Shown in pieces: positions 8,494 to 17,431 of a stretch of DNA of 64,000 bases; position 1 is the stretch's first letter, and each line of letters starts with the position of its first letter. Under the pieces are notes generated by a model, which had not been told where the DNA came from, searched no databases, and saw only the letters and a program-made list of their open reading frames with translations. The position numbers and the translations under genes were made by a program. This DNA comes from Curtobacterium sp. MCBA15_009 (GTDB lineage: Bacteria; Actinomycetota; Actinomycetes; Actinomycetales; Microbacteriaceae): NCBI RefSeq assembly GCF_001864895.1, contig NZ_MJGO01000023.1, forward strand, positions 1 to 64,000. Direction: 5' to 3'.

Positions 8494-8565
8494 AGCGGAT
8501 GACGAGATTCGAACTCGCGACCCTCACCTTGGCAAGGTGATGCGCTACCACTGCGCCACATCCGC
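8494..8565 (-). tRNA. tRNA-Gly(GCC)
   Basis: Cloverleaf with a 7-bp acceptor stem (GCGGATG/CATCCGC), anticodon loop TTGCCAA giving anticodon GCC, and T-arm GTTCGAATC. The discriminator base is T and CCA is not encoded. A second copy with the same sequence is at 25966-26037. Confidence 0.96.
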
Positions 8566-8676
8566 GTACGTGGACACTCTACCCGGTCGGGGTACCGGTC
8601 GTGGGATCCGGGCGGAAACCGGGCGTGTCCCCGCTGCTCCCGGCGTTCCACAGGCGTCGCGGAGTTCGATCGTCCC

Positions 8677-8883
8677 ATGAGCTACGTCCACGACAACCCC
8701 GGCGGCACCGAGGCGCACGGCGTCGACCTCCTCGACGGCGACGAACCCGCGGTGCGCATCCTGGTGCACGGCGACCTGCCGACGACCATCGAGCACGAGG
8801 GCCGTACGTGGTTGGCCACCGGGCAGGGGCACGACGCCGGCGAGGACGGCACGCCGCCGATCGCCATCTACCGCCCGGTCTGA
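8677..8883 (+). CDS. small hypothetical protein, 68 aa
   Basis: An acidic, soluble 68-residue protein without recognisable domains. It has alternating polar and hydrophobic strands (AVRILVHGDLPTTIEHEGRT) and ends in IAIYRPV. A hexamer TTCGAT lies six bases before the ATG, the spacing seen for leaderless genes here. It lies upstream of the nei-like gene with a 60-base gap. Composition and codon use are like the neighbours, so it is probably real. Function is unknown. Confidence 0.65.
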   Translation: MSYVHDNPGGTEAHGVDLLDGDEPAVRILVHGDLPTTIEHEGRTWLATGQGHDAGEDGTPPIAIYRPV

Positions 8884-8931
8884 CCGGACACCCCGGCCGC
8901 GCGGCCGCCGCTCGGTGTCGGTCGTCCGTCG

Positions 8932-8937
8932 TAGCGT
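8932..8937 (+). promoter_or_regulatory. -10 element TAGCGT for a leaderless nei-like mRNA
   Basis: TAGCGT followed by exactly six bases and then the GTG fits the TANNNT actinobacterial -10 pattern with transcription starting at the initiation codon. No ribosome site precedes this GTG. Confidence 0.6.
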
Positions 8938-8943
8938 GCTGCC

Positions 8944-9762
8944 GTGCCCGAGGGTGACTCCGTGTTCCGGTTGGCCGCGCGCCTGCGTGCCGTCGACGGC
9001 GCCCTGGTCGTGCGCGGGGAGCTCCGTGGTGGCGGCGCCGCGGGCCGCTCGCTCGCCGGCCGTCGGGTCCTGGAGCACGCCACGCACGGCAAGCACCTGC
9101 TCACCCGCTTCGACGACGGCACCACCCTGCACACCCACATGCGGATGCAGGGCTCGTGGACGACGACGCGGCCGGGTCGACGGCCCCCGGTCGAGGTCGT
9201 CCGTCGGGCACGGGTGCGACTCGGCCTCGAGGACGGCCGCACCGTCTGGGGCGTCGACCTGCCGGTGGTCGACCTCGTGGACACCGTGGACGAGCACAGC
9301 GTCGTCGGACACCTCGGACCCGACCTGCTCCACGACGACTTCGACGCCGCCGAGGCCGTACGCCGGCTGCTCGCCGACCCCGACGCGACGGTCCGGGCGG
9401 CCCTGCTCGACCAGCGGAACGTCGCGGGGCTCGGCAACCTCTGGGTGAACGAGCTCGGCTTCGTGCGCGGGCTGCACCCCGACCGACCGATCGGCACGGT
9501 CGACGTGCCTGCCCTGCTCGCGTCCGCGCGACGGATGCTCGTCCGCTCCGCGACCGTCCCGGACGCCTACCAGGTCACGACGGGTTCGCTCCGGCGCGGC
9601 GAGCGGCACTGGGTCGTCGGCCGCGCGGGTCGACCGTGCCTGCGCTGCGGCACGGCCGTCGTGGGTCGCGATGCGGTCGAGGTCGTCGGCTCCGCCCCGC
9701 GGCGCACCTGGTGGTGTCCGCGCTGCCAACCCCGCGGTGCGCTGGGCGTGCCGGAGCACTGA
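8944..9762 (+). CDS. nei: Fpg/Nei-family DNA glycosylase (endonuclease VIII type)
   Basis: A base-excision repair enzyme that removes oxidised bases and cleaves the abasic site. The 272-residue protein has the catalytic N-terminal Pro2-Glu3 (after Met removal) in MPEGD, Lys50 in HGKHLL, the helix-two-turn-helix DQRNVAGLGNLWVNE (156-170), and a C-terminal zinc finger with Cys232, Cys235, Cys258 and Cys261. The Asp-Ser after PEG follows the Nei2/Nei-like pattern rather than Fpg (MPELPE). The start is a GTG six bases after TAGCGT, so the mRNA is probably leaderless. It ends at a strong bidirectional hairpin. Confidence 0.92.
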   Translation: MPEGDSVFRLAARLRAVDGALVVRGELRGGGAAGRSLAGRRVLEHATHGKHLLTRFDDGTTLHTHMRMQGSWTTTRPGRRPPVEVVRRARVRLGLEDGRTVWGVDLPVVDLVDTVDEHSVVGHLGPDLLHDDFDAAEAVRRLLADPDATVRAALLDQRNVAGLGNLWVNELGFVRGLHPDRPIGTVDVPALLASARRMLVRSATVPDAYQVTTGSLRRGERHWVVGRAGRPCLRCGTAVVGRDAVEVVGSAPRRTWWCPRCQPRGALGVPEH

Positions 9763-9782
9763 CCAGCGACGCCGAGGTCACG

Positions 9783-9820
9783 GACCAGCGGCGCCCGACC
9801 TCCGTCGGGCGCCGCTGGTC
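9783..9820. terminator. bidirectional terminator hairpin
   Basis: A perfect 16-bp GC-rich stem (9783-9798 with 9805-9820) and a 6-base loop lie between the ends of the convergent nei-like and ice-binding-domain genes. Confidence 0.8.
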
Positions 9821-9842
9821 GCCTGCCCAGGTCTCCCCTGCG

Positions 9843-11102
9843 TCAGCGGGTCTGGCCGCGGCGACGACGGGTGCGGGCCGTCAGCACCACCGCACCGGTG
9901 AGCACGAGGGCCGCGGCGGCGAGGCTGCCCGGCAGCACGCTCCCGGAACCGGTGTAGGCGAGCTCACCGGTCCCACCGCCCACGACGGGCACCGTGGTCG
10001 CCGACGGGCCGCCGGCCGGAGTGGTCGCTCCCGGAGTGGTGGACGACGTCGCGCTCGGGGCGGCGCTCGGCACGGCGCTCGCGGTCGCGGCCGGTCGGAT
10101 CGTGATCACGTAGGTCGCGGTGTCGGCCGGTGCCGTGCCGTTGTCCGCGGTCACCGTCACCGTCGTGGTGCCGGCGGTGGTCGGGGTGCCCGACACGACG
10201 CCCGTGGTGCTGTCGATCGTCAGGCCGTCCGGCAGGCCGGTCGCGGTGTAGGTCGGCGCGGGGCTGCCGGTCGCGGTGACGGGGAACGAGTACTCCGTCC
10301 CGACGGTGCCGGACGAGGGCGTGCCGGACGTGATCTCCGGAGCGGTGGTCTCCGTGGTCGTGCCGTCGGCGGGGCAGCCGGTCGGGGCGGTGATGGTGTT
10401 CGTGTCGAGGGTCACGGCACCGGCGCGGGCCAGCAGCCGCCCGGCGACGGTGGCGCCGGTCGTCGCGGTGATCGACTGCCGGGCGAGGACGGTGCCCTGG
10501 AACTGCGCCGCCGACCCGATGGTCGCCGAACTGCCGACCTGCCAGAAGACGTTGCACGATGACGCGCCGCCGGTGATGGTGATGCGGCTCGCGTCGCCGA
10601 TCGTCAGGGTCGAACCGGCCTGGAACACCCAGACCGAGTCGGCGTCGCCGGCCAGGGTGAGCGCGCCGCCGCCGGCGAGCTGGAGGAAGTCCCCGCGGTA
10701 CACGCCGGGTGCCAGCGACCGGCCGTTCAGCTCGGTGAGGCCCGTCGTGGTCGGGGTGAGCGACGCCGCGGTGTCGTAGGCCGTCGTCGTGGCGTCCTGC
10801 GCGCGGTCGGCGACGGCGTCCCCGCGGTGGATCGTTCCGCTGACGGTGCCGCCGGGCGCTCCGTCGAAGCCGGTGATCGCGGTGCCGGGCGAGACCCCGA
10901 CGTCGCCGGTGACGACGGTCGGGCCGGTGTTCGTCACCGTGCTCGCACCGAGCACGCTGTAGGGCGCTGCGGTGCCCAGGCCGACGGGCCCGTCGATGAC
11001 GGTCGCCGCCGAGGCGGAGGTCGCGCCGGTACCGGCGACGCCGAGGGCGGCCAGTCCGATCGTCGTCGCGAGGAGCACCAGGGTGCGTGGGCGTCTGGTC
11101 AT
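9843..11102 (-). CDS. ice-binding-like (DUF3494) surface protein with Ig-like domain and sortase signal
   Basis: A 419-residue exported protein. A signal peptide (MTRRPR then a hydrophobic core to about residue 33) precedes an ice-binding-like/DUF3494 beta-solenoid (about 35-232). Motifs there include YSVLGASTVTNTGPT, GDVGVSPG, LAPGVYRGD, WVFQAGSTLTIG and NVFWQVGSSATIG. A putative Ig-type repeat follows (about 243-330, PEITSGTPSSGTVG then GLPDGLTIDSTTGVVSGTP). A Ser/Thr/Pro linker leads to LAYTG at 381-385, a hydrophobic segment and an RTRRRR tail. LAYTG fits LAxTG, the class E sortase signal, so the product is likely anchored to the wall. Ice binding is a family property; many DUF3494 proteins bind other ligands. 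Upstream stretches 11103-11253 hold no gene. Confidence 0.88.
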   Translation of the reverse strand: MTRRPRTLVLLATTIGLAALGVAGTGATSASAATVIDGPVGLGTAAPYSVLGASTVTNTGPTVVTGDVGVSPGTAITGFDGAPGGTVSGTIHRGDAVADRAQDATTTAYDTAASLTPTTTGLTELNGRSLAPGVYRGDFLQLAGGGALTLAGDADSVWVFQAGSTLTIGDASRITITGGASSCNVFWQVGSSATIGSAAQFQGTVLARQSITATTGATVAGRLLARAGAVTLDTNTITAPTGCPADGTTTETTAPEITSGTPSSGTVGTEYSFPVTATGSPAPTYTATGLPDGLTIDSTTGVVSGTPTTAGTTTVTVTADNGTAPADTATYVITIRPAATASAVPSAAPSATSSTTPGATTPAGGPSATTVPVVGGGTGELAYTGSGSVLPGSLAAAALVLTGAVVLTARTRRRRGQTR

Positions 11103-11253
11103 CGGTGATGCCTGCCTGTCGGAGAGGCGAGGGGTCGTCGACGACGAGCGCGCAGTCTCGGTCTGCTGAGTATGCGCGCAGCAACGACGATCACCTAGGG
11201 TTCCCCAGGACCGGCCCGTCGGTTGCGTCCGGCCGCCCTGGGCCGGTGGTCGA

Positions 11254-12042
11254 TCAGCGCGGCAGCCGCGGCACCGCATCGAGCAGCGCGCTCGTGTAGG
11301 CGGACTCCGGCGCGCCGAGCACGCGCGAGGTCGCGCCCTGCTCGACGACGCGGCCGCGCCGGAGCACGACCGTCTCGGCGCACAGCCGGGCGACCACGGC
11401 GAGGTCGTGCGACACGAGCACGATGGTCATCCCGTGCTCGGCCGCCAGACGTTCGAAGAGCTCGAGCACGGCGACCCGGGTCGTCAGGTCGAGCGCGCTC
11501 ACCGGCTCGTCGGCGACGAGCACCCGTGGCCCCGCGACGACGGCGCGGGCGATGGCGATGCGCTGGCGCTGCCCGCCGGAGAACTCGTGCGGGTACCGGC
11601 GACCGGCGTCGCCGTCGAGCCCGACGTCGCGGAGCGCGGCCTCGACGCGGTCGGATGCCTCGGACCCGGTCGCGACGCCGAGGGAGCGGAGCGGCTCCCC
11701 CACGATGCGGTCCACGCGCTGGCGCGGGTCGAGCGACGAGTACGGGTCCTGGAACACCGGCTGCACCGCCGCGCGGAACCGCCGCACCGCGGAACGGTCC
11801 CGCAGGTCCAGGGGTGCGCCGTCGAACGTGACGGTGCCGGAGTCCGGTGCCTGCAGGCCGAGCAGCATCCGCAGCACGGTGGTCTTGCCGGCACCGGACT
11901 CCCCCACGATGCCGACGTGCTGTCCGGCGCGGACGGCGAAGGAGACGTCGTCGAGCGCGAGCGCGGCGTTCCGCCCCGGGTAGGCGAACGACGCGTGGTC
12001 GACGGCGAGCAGCGGCGGCGTGGTGGTGGTGGGCACGGTCAC
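11254..12042 (-). CDS. peptide ABC transporter ATP-binding protein (DppF/OppF-type)
   Basis: A 262-residue ABC ATPase, second of a pair. It has Walker A GESGAGKT (47-54), the Q-loop PVFQDPYSSLDP, the signature FSGGQRQRIAIARA, Walker B VLVADEPVSALD and the switch LVSHDLAVV. It powers import of the peptide or related solute bound by the 14762 lipoprotein. The GTG start is in a 4-base overlap with the upstream ATPase gene. It is the last gene of the operon; no clear terminator follows in the 150 bases to the ice-binding gene. Confidence 0.9.
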   Translation of the reverse strand: MTVPTTTTPPLLAVDHASFAYPGRNAALALDDVSFAVRAGQHVGIVGESGAGKTTVLRMLLGLQAPDSGTVTFDGAPLDLRDRSAVRRFRAAVQPVFQDPYSSLDPRQRVDRIVGEPLRSLGVATGSEASDRVEAALRDVGLDGDAGRRYPHEFSGGQRQRIAIARAVVAGPRVLVADEPVSALDLTTRVAVLELFERLAAEHGMTIVLVSHDLAVVARLCAETVVLRRGRVVEQGATSRVLGAPESAYTSALLDAVPRLPR

Positions 12043-12848
12043 GAAGGGTTCCCCCGTCCGGCGTCGAGGGCGTCCTGCAGGGCGCGTGCACTCGCGACGA
12101 GTCGGCGGGTGTACGGCTCGGCGGGCGAGGCGATGACCCGGCGCACGTCGCCCTGTTCCACCGCGCGGCCGTGCTCGAGCACGAGGACGCGGTCGACGGT
12201 GCGGGCGACGACGGCCAGGTCGTGGCTGATGAAGAGCAGTCCCATGCCGCGGTCGGCGACGGCGCGGTCGAGCAGGTCGAGGACCTGGGCCTGCACGGTC
12301 ACGTCGAGCGCGGTCGTCGGCTCGTCGGCGATGAGCACCCGCGGACGGCACGCCAGGGCCATCGCGACCGCCACGCGCTGCCGCTGCCCGCCGGAGAGCT
12401 CCCACGGGAACGCGGCGGCGACCCGCTCCGGGTCCGGCAGGGCGACGTCGTCGATCGCGTCGCGCACGGCCTGGCGGAGCGCGGCACCGCGCAGGCCGCG
12501 GTGGCGCCGCAGCGGCTCGGCGATCTGGTCACCGGCACGCATGAGCGGGTCGAGTGCCGTCATCGGCTCCTGGAACACCGGGGCGACGGCCGCGCCGCGG
12601 ATGCCGCGGAGCGTCCGTTCCGGGGCCCCGAGCACCTCGACGCCGCCGACGCGCACCGATCCCTCGGCACGGAGTCCGGGCGGCAGCAGGCCCATCACCG
12701 CGAGGGCGGTGAGGGACTTGCCGCTGCCGGACTCGCCGACGATGCCGAGGCGGGCGCCGTCGTCGACGGCGAAGGTGACGTCGTCGACCAGCGTCGCGCC
12801 GTCGGTGGTGGTGATGCGCAGGTCGGTGACCTCGATGGCGGGGTTCAC
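12039..12848 (-). CDS. peptide ABC transporter ATP-binding protein (DppD/OppD-type)
   Basis: A 269-residue ABC ATPase. Walker A is GESGSGKS (38-45), the Q-loop is PVFQEPMTALDP, the signature LSGGQRQRVAVAMAL, Walker B VLIADEPTTALD and the switch FISHDLAVVA. The C-terminal Fe-S/OppD extension found in some relatives is absent. It pairs with the following ATPase as the motor heterodimer. The GTG start overlaps the dppC-like stop by four bases. Confidence 0.9.
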   Translation of the reverse strand: MNPAIEVTDLRITTTDGATLVDDVTFAVDDGARLGIVGESGSGKSLTALAVMGLLPPGLRAEGSVRVGGVEVLGAPERTLRGIRGAAVAPVFQEPMTALDPLMRAGDQIAEPLRRHRGLRGAALRQAVRDAIDDVALPDPERVAAAFPWELSGGQRQRVAVAMALACRPRVLIADEPTTALDVTVQAQVLDLLDRAVADRGMGLLFISHDLAVVARTVDRVLVLEHGRAVEQGDVRRVIASPAEPYTRRLVASARALQDALDAGRGNPS

Positions 12849-13750
12849 ACGGGCCTCCCGTCCGTCTCGCCGGTCGCGGTGGTCGCGCTGGCCGCTGTAT
12901 CGGTCTGGAGGCGCGGGTCGGCCGGGCGCGCCGCCCGCCGCCGGCGACGGGTCGGGTCCGCGACGTCGCGCAGGCCGTCGGCGAGCAGGTTCGCCCCGAT
13001 GACGAGGGCGACGAGCGCGAGGCCGGGGGCGAGGACACCGGCGGGCGCCTCGAAGGCGGTCTGCTGGGCGTCCTGCAGCATGCGGCCCCACGACGCGTTC
13101 GGCGGCGGGGCGCCGAGCCCGAGGTAGGACAGGCTCGCCTCGGCGAGCACCGCGAGCCCGAACTGCAGCGCCAGGTTGACCGCGAGGGTCGGCCAGACGT
13201 TCGGCAGCACGTGCTCGACGACGATCCGCGGCCACGAGGTGCCGGAGGTGCGCGATGCGGTGACGAAGTCCTGCCGCAGCACCCGGCGCACCAGGATGCG
13301 GACGAGCCGGGCGACGACCGCCGCCATCACCAGTCCGATCGCGACGATCGCTGTGCCGAGCGAGGCGCCGCGGGCGGCGACGAGCAGCATCGCGACGAGC
13401 AGCGTCGGGAACGCGATGACGATGTCGAGCACGGCCGAGAGCGTGTCGTCGAGCCAGGGGCGGGCGAAGGCCGCGACGAGCCCGACGGCGGTGCCGAGGA
13501 CCCCGCCGACGAGGACGGCGCCGACCCCCGTCGCGAGCGCGATGCGCGCGCCGACGAGCAGCTGGGTCGCGAGGTCGCGGCCGAGGGTGTCGGTTCCGAG
13601 CCAGTGCGCCGCCCCTGGTGGGGTGAGCCGACCGCCCGTCGTGTCGTACAGCGAGTACGGCGTCCAGACGAGCGAGACGAGCGCGGCGACGAGCACGACG
13701 CCGACGAGCACGGTCCCGACCGTCAGGGACACCGACCGGCGGGCGCTCAT
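12845..13750 (-). CDS. peptide ABC transporter permease (DppC/OppC-type)
   Basis: A 301-residue inner-membrane permease of the DppC class with an N-terminal helix and five later ones. HWLGTDTLGRDLATQLLVGAR (about 49-69) is the family entry motif, and TASRTSGTSWPRIVVEHVLPN the coupling (EAA-like) loop. Its last 24 residues, from DPRLQ at 278-282 onward, are encoded by a REP-like element (12849-12925) and look like an added hydrophilic tail. ATG in a 4-base overlap with the upstream permease. Confidence 0.9.
   Translation of the reverse strand: MSARRSVSLTVGTVLVGVVLVAALVSLVWTPYSLYDTTGGRLTPPGAAHWLGTDTLGRDLATQLLVGARIALATGVGAVLVGGVLGTAVGLVAAFARPWLDDTLSAVLDIVIAFPTLLVAMLLVAARGASLGTAIVAIGLVMAAVVARLVRILVRRVLRQDFVTASRTSGTSWPRIVVEHVLPNVWPTLAVNLALQFGLAVLAEASLSYLGLGAPPPNASWGRMLQDAQQTAFEAPAGVLAPGLALVALVIGANLLADGLRDVADPTRRRRRAARPADPRLQTDTAASATTATGETDGRPV
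12849..12925. repeat. REP-like element inside the dppC 3' end
   Basis: GGGCCTCCCGTCC at the dppC stop side and CTGGAGGCGCGGGTC 46 bases on form the two arms of the GGAGGC/GCCTCC family. Read on the coding strand the second arm gives Asp-Pro-Arg-Leu-Gln, the same pentapeptide as the copy in the flhF-like gene. Confidence 0.6.
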
Positions 13751-14709
13751 CGGTTCCCCGAGACGGTCGCGCGCAGGCGCGGGTCGACGAGGCGCTGCAC
13801 CACGTCGGCGACGAAGCCGATGACGAGCACGGCGACCGTCGAGACGAGCAGGACGCCCTGGATGCTCGGGTAGTCGTGCTGTTCGATGCCGGTGATGAGC
13901 ATGCTGCCGAGTCCGGGCAGCGCGAAGACGCTCTCGACGACGACGGCGCCGAGGAACGTCGAGGCGAGCTCGATGCCGAGCACCGCGATGACCGGCACCA
14001 CCGCCGACCGGACGCCGTGCCGCAGGAACGCCGAGGCGGTGGAGGCGCCGAGCGCCCTGGCCGTCCGGATGTGGTCGGCCCCGAGCACGTCGAGCACGGC
14101 GCTCCGCACGTACCGGGCGATCGACGCGGTCATCACGACGGCGACGGTCACGATCGGCAGTGCGAGCGCCTCGAGCGCGTCACCCGGGTAGGTCCAGTCG
14201 TCGCGGGGGAAGCCGCTCGACGGCAGCAGGCCCCAGCGCAGCGACACGACCTGCACGAGCAGGATGCCGATCCAGAACACCGGCACGGCGATGCCGAGCT
14301 GGGTCACCCCGGACAGCAGCACGCCGTACCACCGGTCGGCGCGGGCCGCGGCGACGAACCCGACCAGGCACGCGGCGACGACGGCCACCACGAACGCGAT
14401 GAGCGTCAGCGGGACGGTCACGACGAGGCGCTGTGCCAGGTCGGGCAGGACCGGCAGGCCGCTCGTGAACGACGTGCCGAGGTCGAGGTGCAGCACCTGG
14501 CCGACCCACTGCACGAACTGCTGCGTCAACGGCAGGTCCGAGCCGACCTGGCGCCGCGCCGCCTCGATCTGGTCGGGGGTGGCGTTCGCCGCGAGCAGCG
14601 CGTTCGCCGGGTCCCCCGGCAGGATCCGCAGCAGCGCGAACACCACGACCAGGGCGACCACGAGCGAGAGCACGAGGATGCCGAGGCGGCGGAGGACGTA
14701 GGCGGTCAT
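13747..14709 (-). CDS. peptide ABC transporter permease (DppB/OppB-type)
   Basis: A 320-residue permease. It opens with MTAYVLRRLGILVLSLVVAL, the usual DppB first helix, then LRILPGDPANALL, a large loop, and five more membrane segments. The coupling loop is RTARALGASTASAFLRHGVR. It forms the translocation pore with the DppC-type subunit. It is 52 bases downstream of the lipoprotein gene and overlaps dppC by four bases. Confidence 0.9.
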   Translation of the reverse strand: MTAYVLRRLGILVLSLVVALVVVFALLRILPGDPANALLAANATPDQIEAARRQVGSDLPLTQQFVQWVGQVLHLDLGTSFTSGLPVLPDLAQRLVVTVPLTLIAFVVAVVAACLVGFVAAARADRWYGVLLSGVTQLGIAVPVFWIGILLVQVVSLRWGLLPSSGFPRDDWTYPGDALEALALPIVTVAVVMTASIARYVRSAVLDVLGADHIRTARALGASTASAFLRHGVRSAVVPVIAVLGIELASTFLGAVVVESVFALPGLGSMLITGIEQHDYPSIQGVLLVSTVAVLVIGFVADVVQRLVDPRLRATVSGNR

Positions 14710-14761
14710 GCGGTGGTGCGGGTCCTTGCTGGGGGGTGCGGGGTGCGGCGGTCCGCGCGGG

Positions 14762-16261
14762 TCAGGAGACGGTGATGCCGGAGACGGGGAACTGCGAGTT
14801 CAGCCCGTTCTTCCAGTATCCCGTGACGTCCTTGTCCGACACGACGATCTGCGGGTACAGGTACAGCCACGCGCTCGCGGCGTCCTGCACGATCTGCTCG
14901 TTCGCCTGGGCGAGCAGCTCGGTCTGCCGGTCCTCGGAGGTCGCCTGCTCGGCGGCCGCGATGTCGCGCTGCACCTTCTCGTTGTCGTACCCGAAGTAGA
15001 AGTCCGGGTTGCCGTAGAACACGACGTCGCGGTCGTTGACGTGCTCCTGCAGCGTCGCCTCGAAGTCGTGCTGCTGGTACACCTTCGTGTACCACTCGTC
15101 GGCGCTGATCGTGTTGATCTCCATCGTCACGCCGACCTTCCGCAGCGCGCTCTGCAGGTACTGGGCGACGGCCGGGTGCGGGTCGTACGACGGGGTGTCG
15201 AGGGTGAACGTGAAGCCGTCGGCGTGGCCGGCGTCGGCGAGCAGCTCCTTCGCCTTCGCGGGGTCGTAGGCGTTGACGCTCGTCAGGTCCTCGTACCAGG
15301 GGTCGGTCGGCGGCACCATCGAGCCGTTCACCGTGCCGTAGTCGCCCCAGATCGCCTTGAGCAGGGCCTTCCGGTCGATCGCTGCGGAGATCGCGCGGCG
15401 GAGCGTGACGTCGGCGAAGGGCCCCTTCGCGTCGTTGAACGCCAGGAGTTCCTTCGTGGTCGAGTCGCCCTCGCTGACGGTGTACTTGGATTCATCGGCG
15501 GTGAACCGGGACAGCGCGTCCGGCGACTGGATGCTCGTGATGACGTCGACCCGGCCGCTCGCCAGCGCGTTCGACAGCGTGGAGGCGCTGGTGAAGTAGT
15601 CGAACTCGACGCCGCCGTTCTCCGGCTTCTTCCCCCAGTACCCGTCGTAGGGCTCGAGGGTGAGCGAGGAGCCGCGCTTCCAGGTGCCGAGGGTGTACGG
15701 CCCGGTGCCGTCCTCCTCGGTCTTCAGCTTGGTCTCGTCGGCGGGGACGATCCAGACGTAGGACAGGTTGTAGACGAACGAGATCGACCGCTCGGACAGG
15801 TGCACCACCACGGTGTCGTCGTCCGGCGTCTCGATCGACCGCACCACGGCCAGGCTCGACTTGCGCGAGGACTGCGAGTCCTCGGCGGTGACCCGCTCGA
15901 TCGAGCGCTTGACGTCGGCGCTGGTGAGCTCCGCGCCACTGTGGAACGTGACGCCCGAGCGGAGCGTGAACGTGTACGTGAGGCCGTCGGACGACGTGTC
16001 GTACGACTTCGCGAGCAGCGGGGTGACCTTGCCGTCGTCACCGAGGCGGAACAGCCCCTCGTAGACGTTGTCCTGGAAGGCCTCGTTGACGCCCTGGCCG
16101 CCGCCGTCGACGTTCGACAGGTTGGTCGGCTCGTAGAGCGAACCGATCGCGACGGTGGCGTCGGCACCGCGCGACGAGCCGCCGTTCGGGGACGAGCAGC
16201 CGGCGAGGGCGAGGCTGAGGGCGACGCCGGTGGCGGCGAGCGCGAGGATGCGGGTCTTCAC
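14762..16261 (-). CDS. ABC transporter substrate-binding lipoprotein, family 5 (peptide/nickel type)
   Basis: A 499-residue extracytoplasmic solute-binding protein. A lipoprotein signal ends in LALAGCS with the lipidated Cys22. The mature part shows the SBP_bac_5 pattern: NLSNVDGGGQGVNEAFQDNVYEGLF, LAKSYDTSSDGLTYTFTLR, then FNDAKGPFADVTLRRAISAAID and the C-terminal DYYF-like region. The family binds peptides, nickel or sugars; the exact ligand is not predictable. It starts 55 bases after the DUF1684 gene, so all six genes probably share one transcript. Confidence 0.9.
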   Translation of the reverse strand: MKTRILALAATGVALSLALAGCSSPNGGSSRGADATVAIGSLYEPTNLSNVDGGGQGVNEAFQDNVYEGLFRLGDDGKVTPLLAKSYDTSSDGLTYTFTLRSGVTFHSGAELTSADVKRSIERVTAEDSQSSRKSSLAVVRSIETPDDDTVVVHLSERSISFVYNLSYVWIVPADETKLKTEEDGTGPYTLGTWKRGSSLTLEPYDGYWGKKPENGGVEFDYFTSASTLSNALASGRVDVITSIQSPDALSRFTADESKYTVSEGDSTTKELLAFNDAKGPFADVTLRRAISAAIDRKALLKAIWGDYGTVNGSMVPPTDPWYEDLTSVNAYDPAKAKELLADAGHADGFTFTLDTPSYDPHPAVAQYLQSALRKVGVTMEINTISADEWYTKVYQQHDFEATLQEHVNDRDVVFYGNPDFYFGYDNEKVQRDIAAAEQATSEDRQTELLAQANEQIVQDAASAWLYLYPQIVVSDKDVTGYWKNGLNSQFPVSGITVS

Positions 16262-16316
16262 GGGGCTCCTGGTGGTGGTGCTGCGGGTGTGCTGGGTGGT
16301 GGGGTCGGCGGCCGGG

Positions 16317-17096
16317 TCAGTCGCGGTGCGCGACGTACCGCTCGCCGGCGTGCACGGGGACCTGCAGGCGGTTCTGTGCCGGGGGCAGCGGGCAGTTGTA
16401 CTGGTCGCTGTAGCCGCACGGCGGGACGAAGGCGTGGTTGAAGTCGAGGACGACGTCCGACTCCTGGCCCGTCGACGACCCCTCCGGGCGCTCGACGAAC
16501 AGGAACCGGCCGGTGCCGTAGGTGCGGTCGGCGTCGTCGTGGCTGCGGTTGGTCGGGTCGCCGAAGACGAGCAGCAGCGTGCCGTCGTCGTCGAAGGCGC
16601 TGAGGGTGTACTCCTGCCCGTCGATCGTCGCCGTGATGTCTCCGGGCACGACGAGGTCGCGGGTGGCGCCGGCGGCGTCGCGCAGGTGCTCGTACGGGAT
16701 CGTCCGACCGGGCTCGGCCGGCGCGAAGTGCGCGGTGATCCGCCACGACGGGTCGTACGGGAACACCGGGGTGTCGACGTAGGAGCGGATCGCCGGGGAC
16801 TGCGCGTCCCAGAGGCGGTACCCGTGCTCCGGGTTACCGGTGTCGAGGTCGCGGCGGTGCACGGCCGTCGCGACGACCGTGTCGGGCTGCCCGTCGAGCA
16901 CCGCCTGCAGGTCCGGCTCGGCGCCGCCCGGCAGCCACTCGGTCCGGACGAGGGCGAGGTCGCCCTGCGGGCCGGTCACGCGCTGCCCGCGGGCCTCGCG
17001 CCAGGCGTCCCACGATGCGGGGGCGTCGGTGCTGTTCGAGGCGGTGGAGCTGGGCGCGGTGGAGCTGGGCGCGGTGGTGCTGGGATCGGACGTCAC
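16317..17096 (-). CDS. DUF1684 family protein
   Basis: A 259-residue soluble protein of the DUF1684 family, which lacks a known function. A Ser/Thr-rich start (repeated Ser-Thr-Ala) precedes WDAWREARGQRVTGPQGDLALV. The C-terminal half holds the conserved GRFLFVERPEG, VVLDFNHAFVPPCGYS (an N-x-A-x-x-P-P-C-x-Y motif) and CPLPPAQNRLQVPV. I start it at the GTG (17096); no ribosome site is evident and a later start is possible. It heads the peptide transporter operon, which suggests a role in handling the imported compound. Confidence 0.8.
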   Translation of the reverse strand: MTSDPSTTAPSSTAPSSTASNSTDAPASWDAWREARGQRVTGPQGDLALVRTEWLPGGAEPDLQAVLDGQPDTVVATAVHRRDLDTGNPEHGYRLWDAQSPAIRSYVDTPVFPYDPSWRITAHFAPAEPGRTIPYEHLRDAAGATRDLVVPGDITATIDGQEYTLSAFDDDGTLLLVFGDPTNRSHDDADRTYGTGRFLFVERPEGSSTGQESDVVLDFNHAFVPPCGYSDQYNCPLPPAQNRLQVPVHAGERYVAHRD

Positions 17097-17208
17097 GGGG
17101 ATCGACAATCGCAGAGTGCGACTCGGTATTCCCGACCCGCCGTCACACGGCGCAACAGTCGGGCGCGTCGGGGGTGCCGGCGGGCCCGGCCGGCGGGTTC
17201 GTCGGGCA

Positions 17209-17267
17209 CTTCGTGAGCAGACGATGTCGGGTCCGGGCGGGCCACCCGACATCTTCTGCTCACGAAG
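17209..17267. repeat. long palindrome, copy 1 of the GTGAGCAGAAGA family
   Basis: Arms of about 23 bases (CTTCGTGAGCAGA then GATGTCGGGT, and their complement) surround a short GC loop, with one mismatch between arms. It lies in the 335-base gap between the DUF1684 start and the 80-residue gene. Confidence 0.85.
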
Positions 17268-17326
17268 AGGGGCGTGTGCGTCCGGCGGGGCGTGTGGGCT
17301 GGGGCGGCGCGTTCGTGGCGCACTTC

Positions 17327-17377
17327 GTGAGCAGAAGACGTCGGGTCCGGGCGGACGACCCGACCTCTTCTGCTCAC
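17327..17377. repeat. long palindrome, copy 2 of the GTGAGCAGAAGA family
   Basis: GTGAGCAGAAGACGTCGGGTC pairs with its complement across a loop, with a single mismatch. It is 60 bases from copy 1; the segment between the two is also similar to sequence before copy 1 (cactTCGTGAGCAG), so the pair looks like a local duplication. Confidence 0.85.
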
Positions 17378-17431
17378 TCGATGGCACGCGCGTTCGTCGT
17401 CGGCGGCGGCACCGCCGGGCCGACGGTGCAC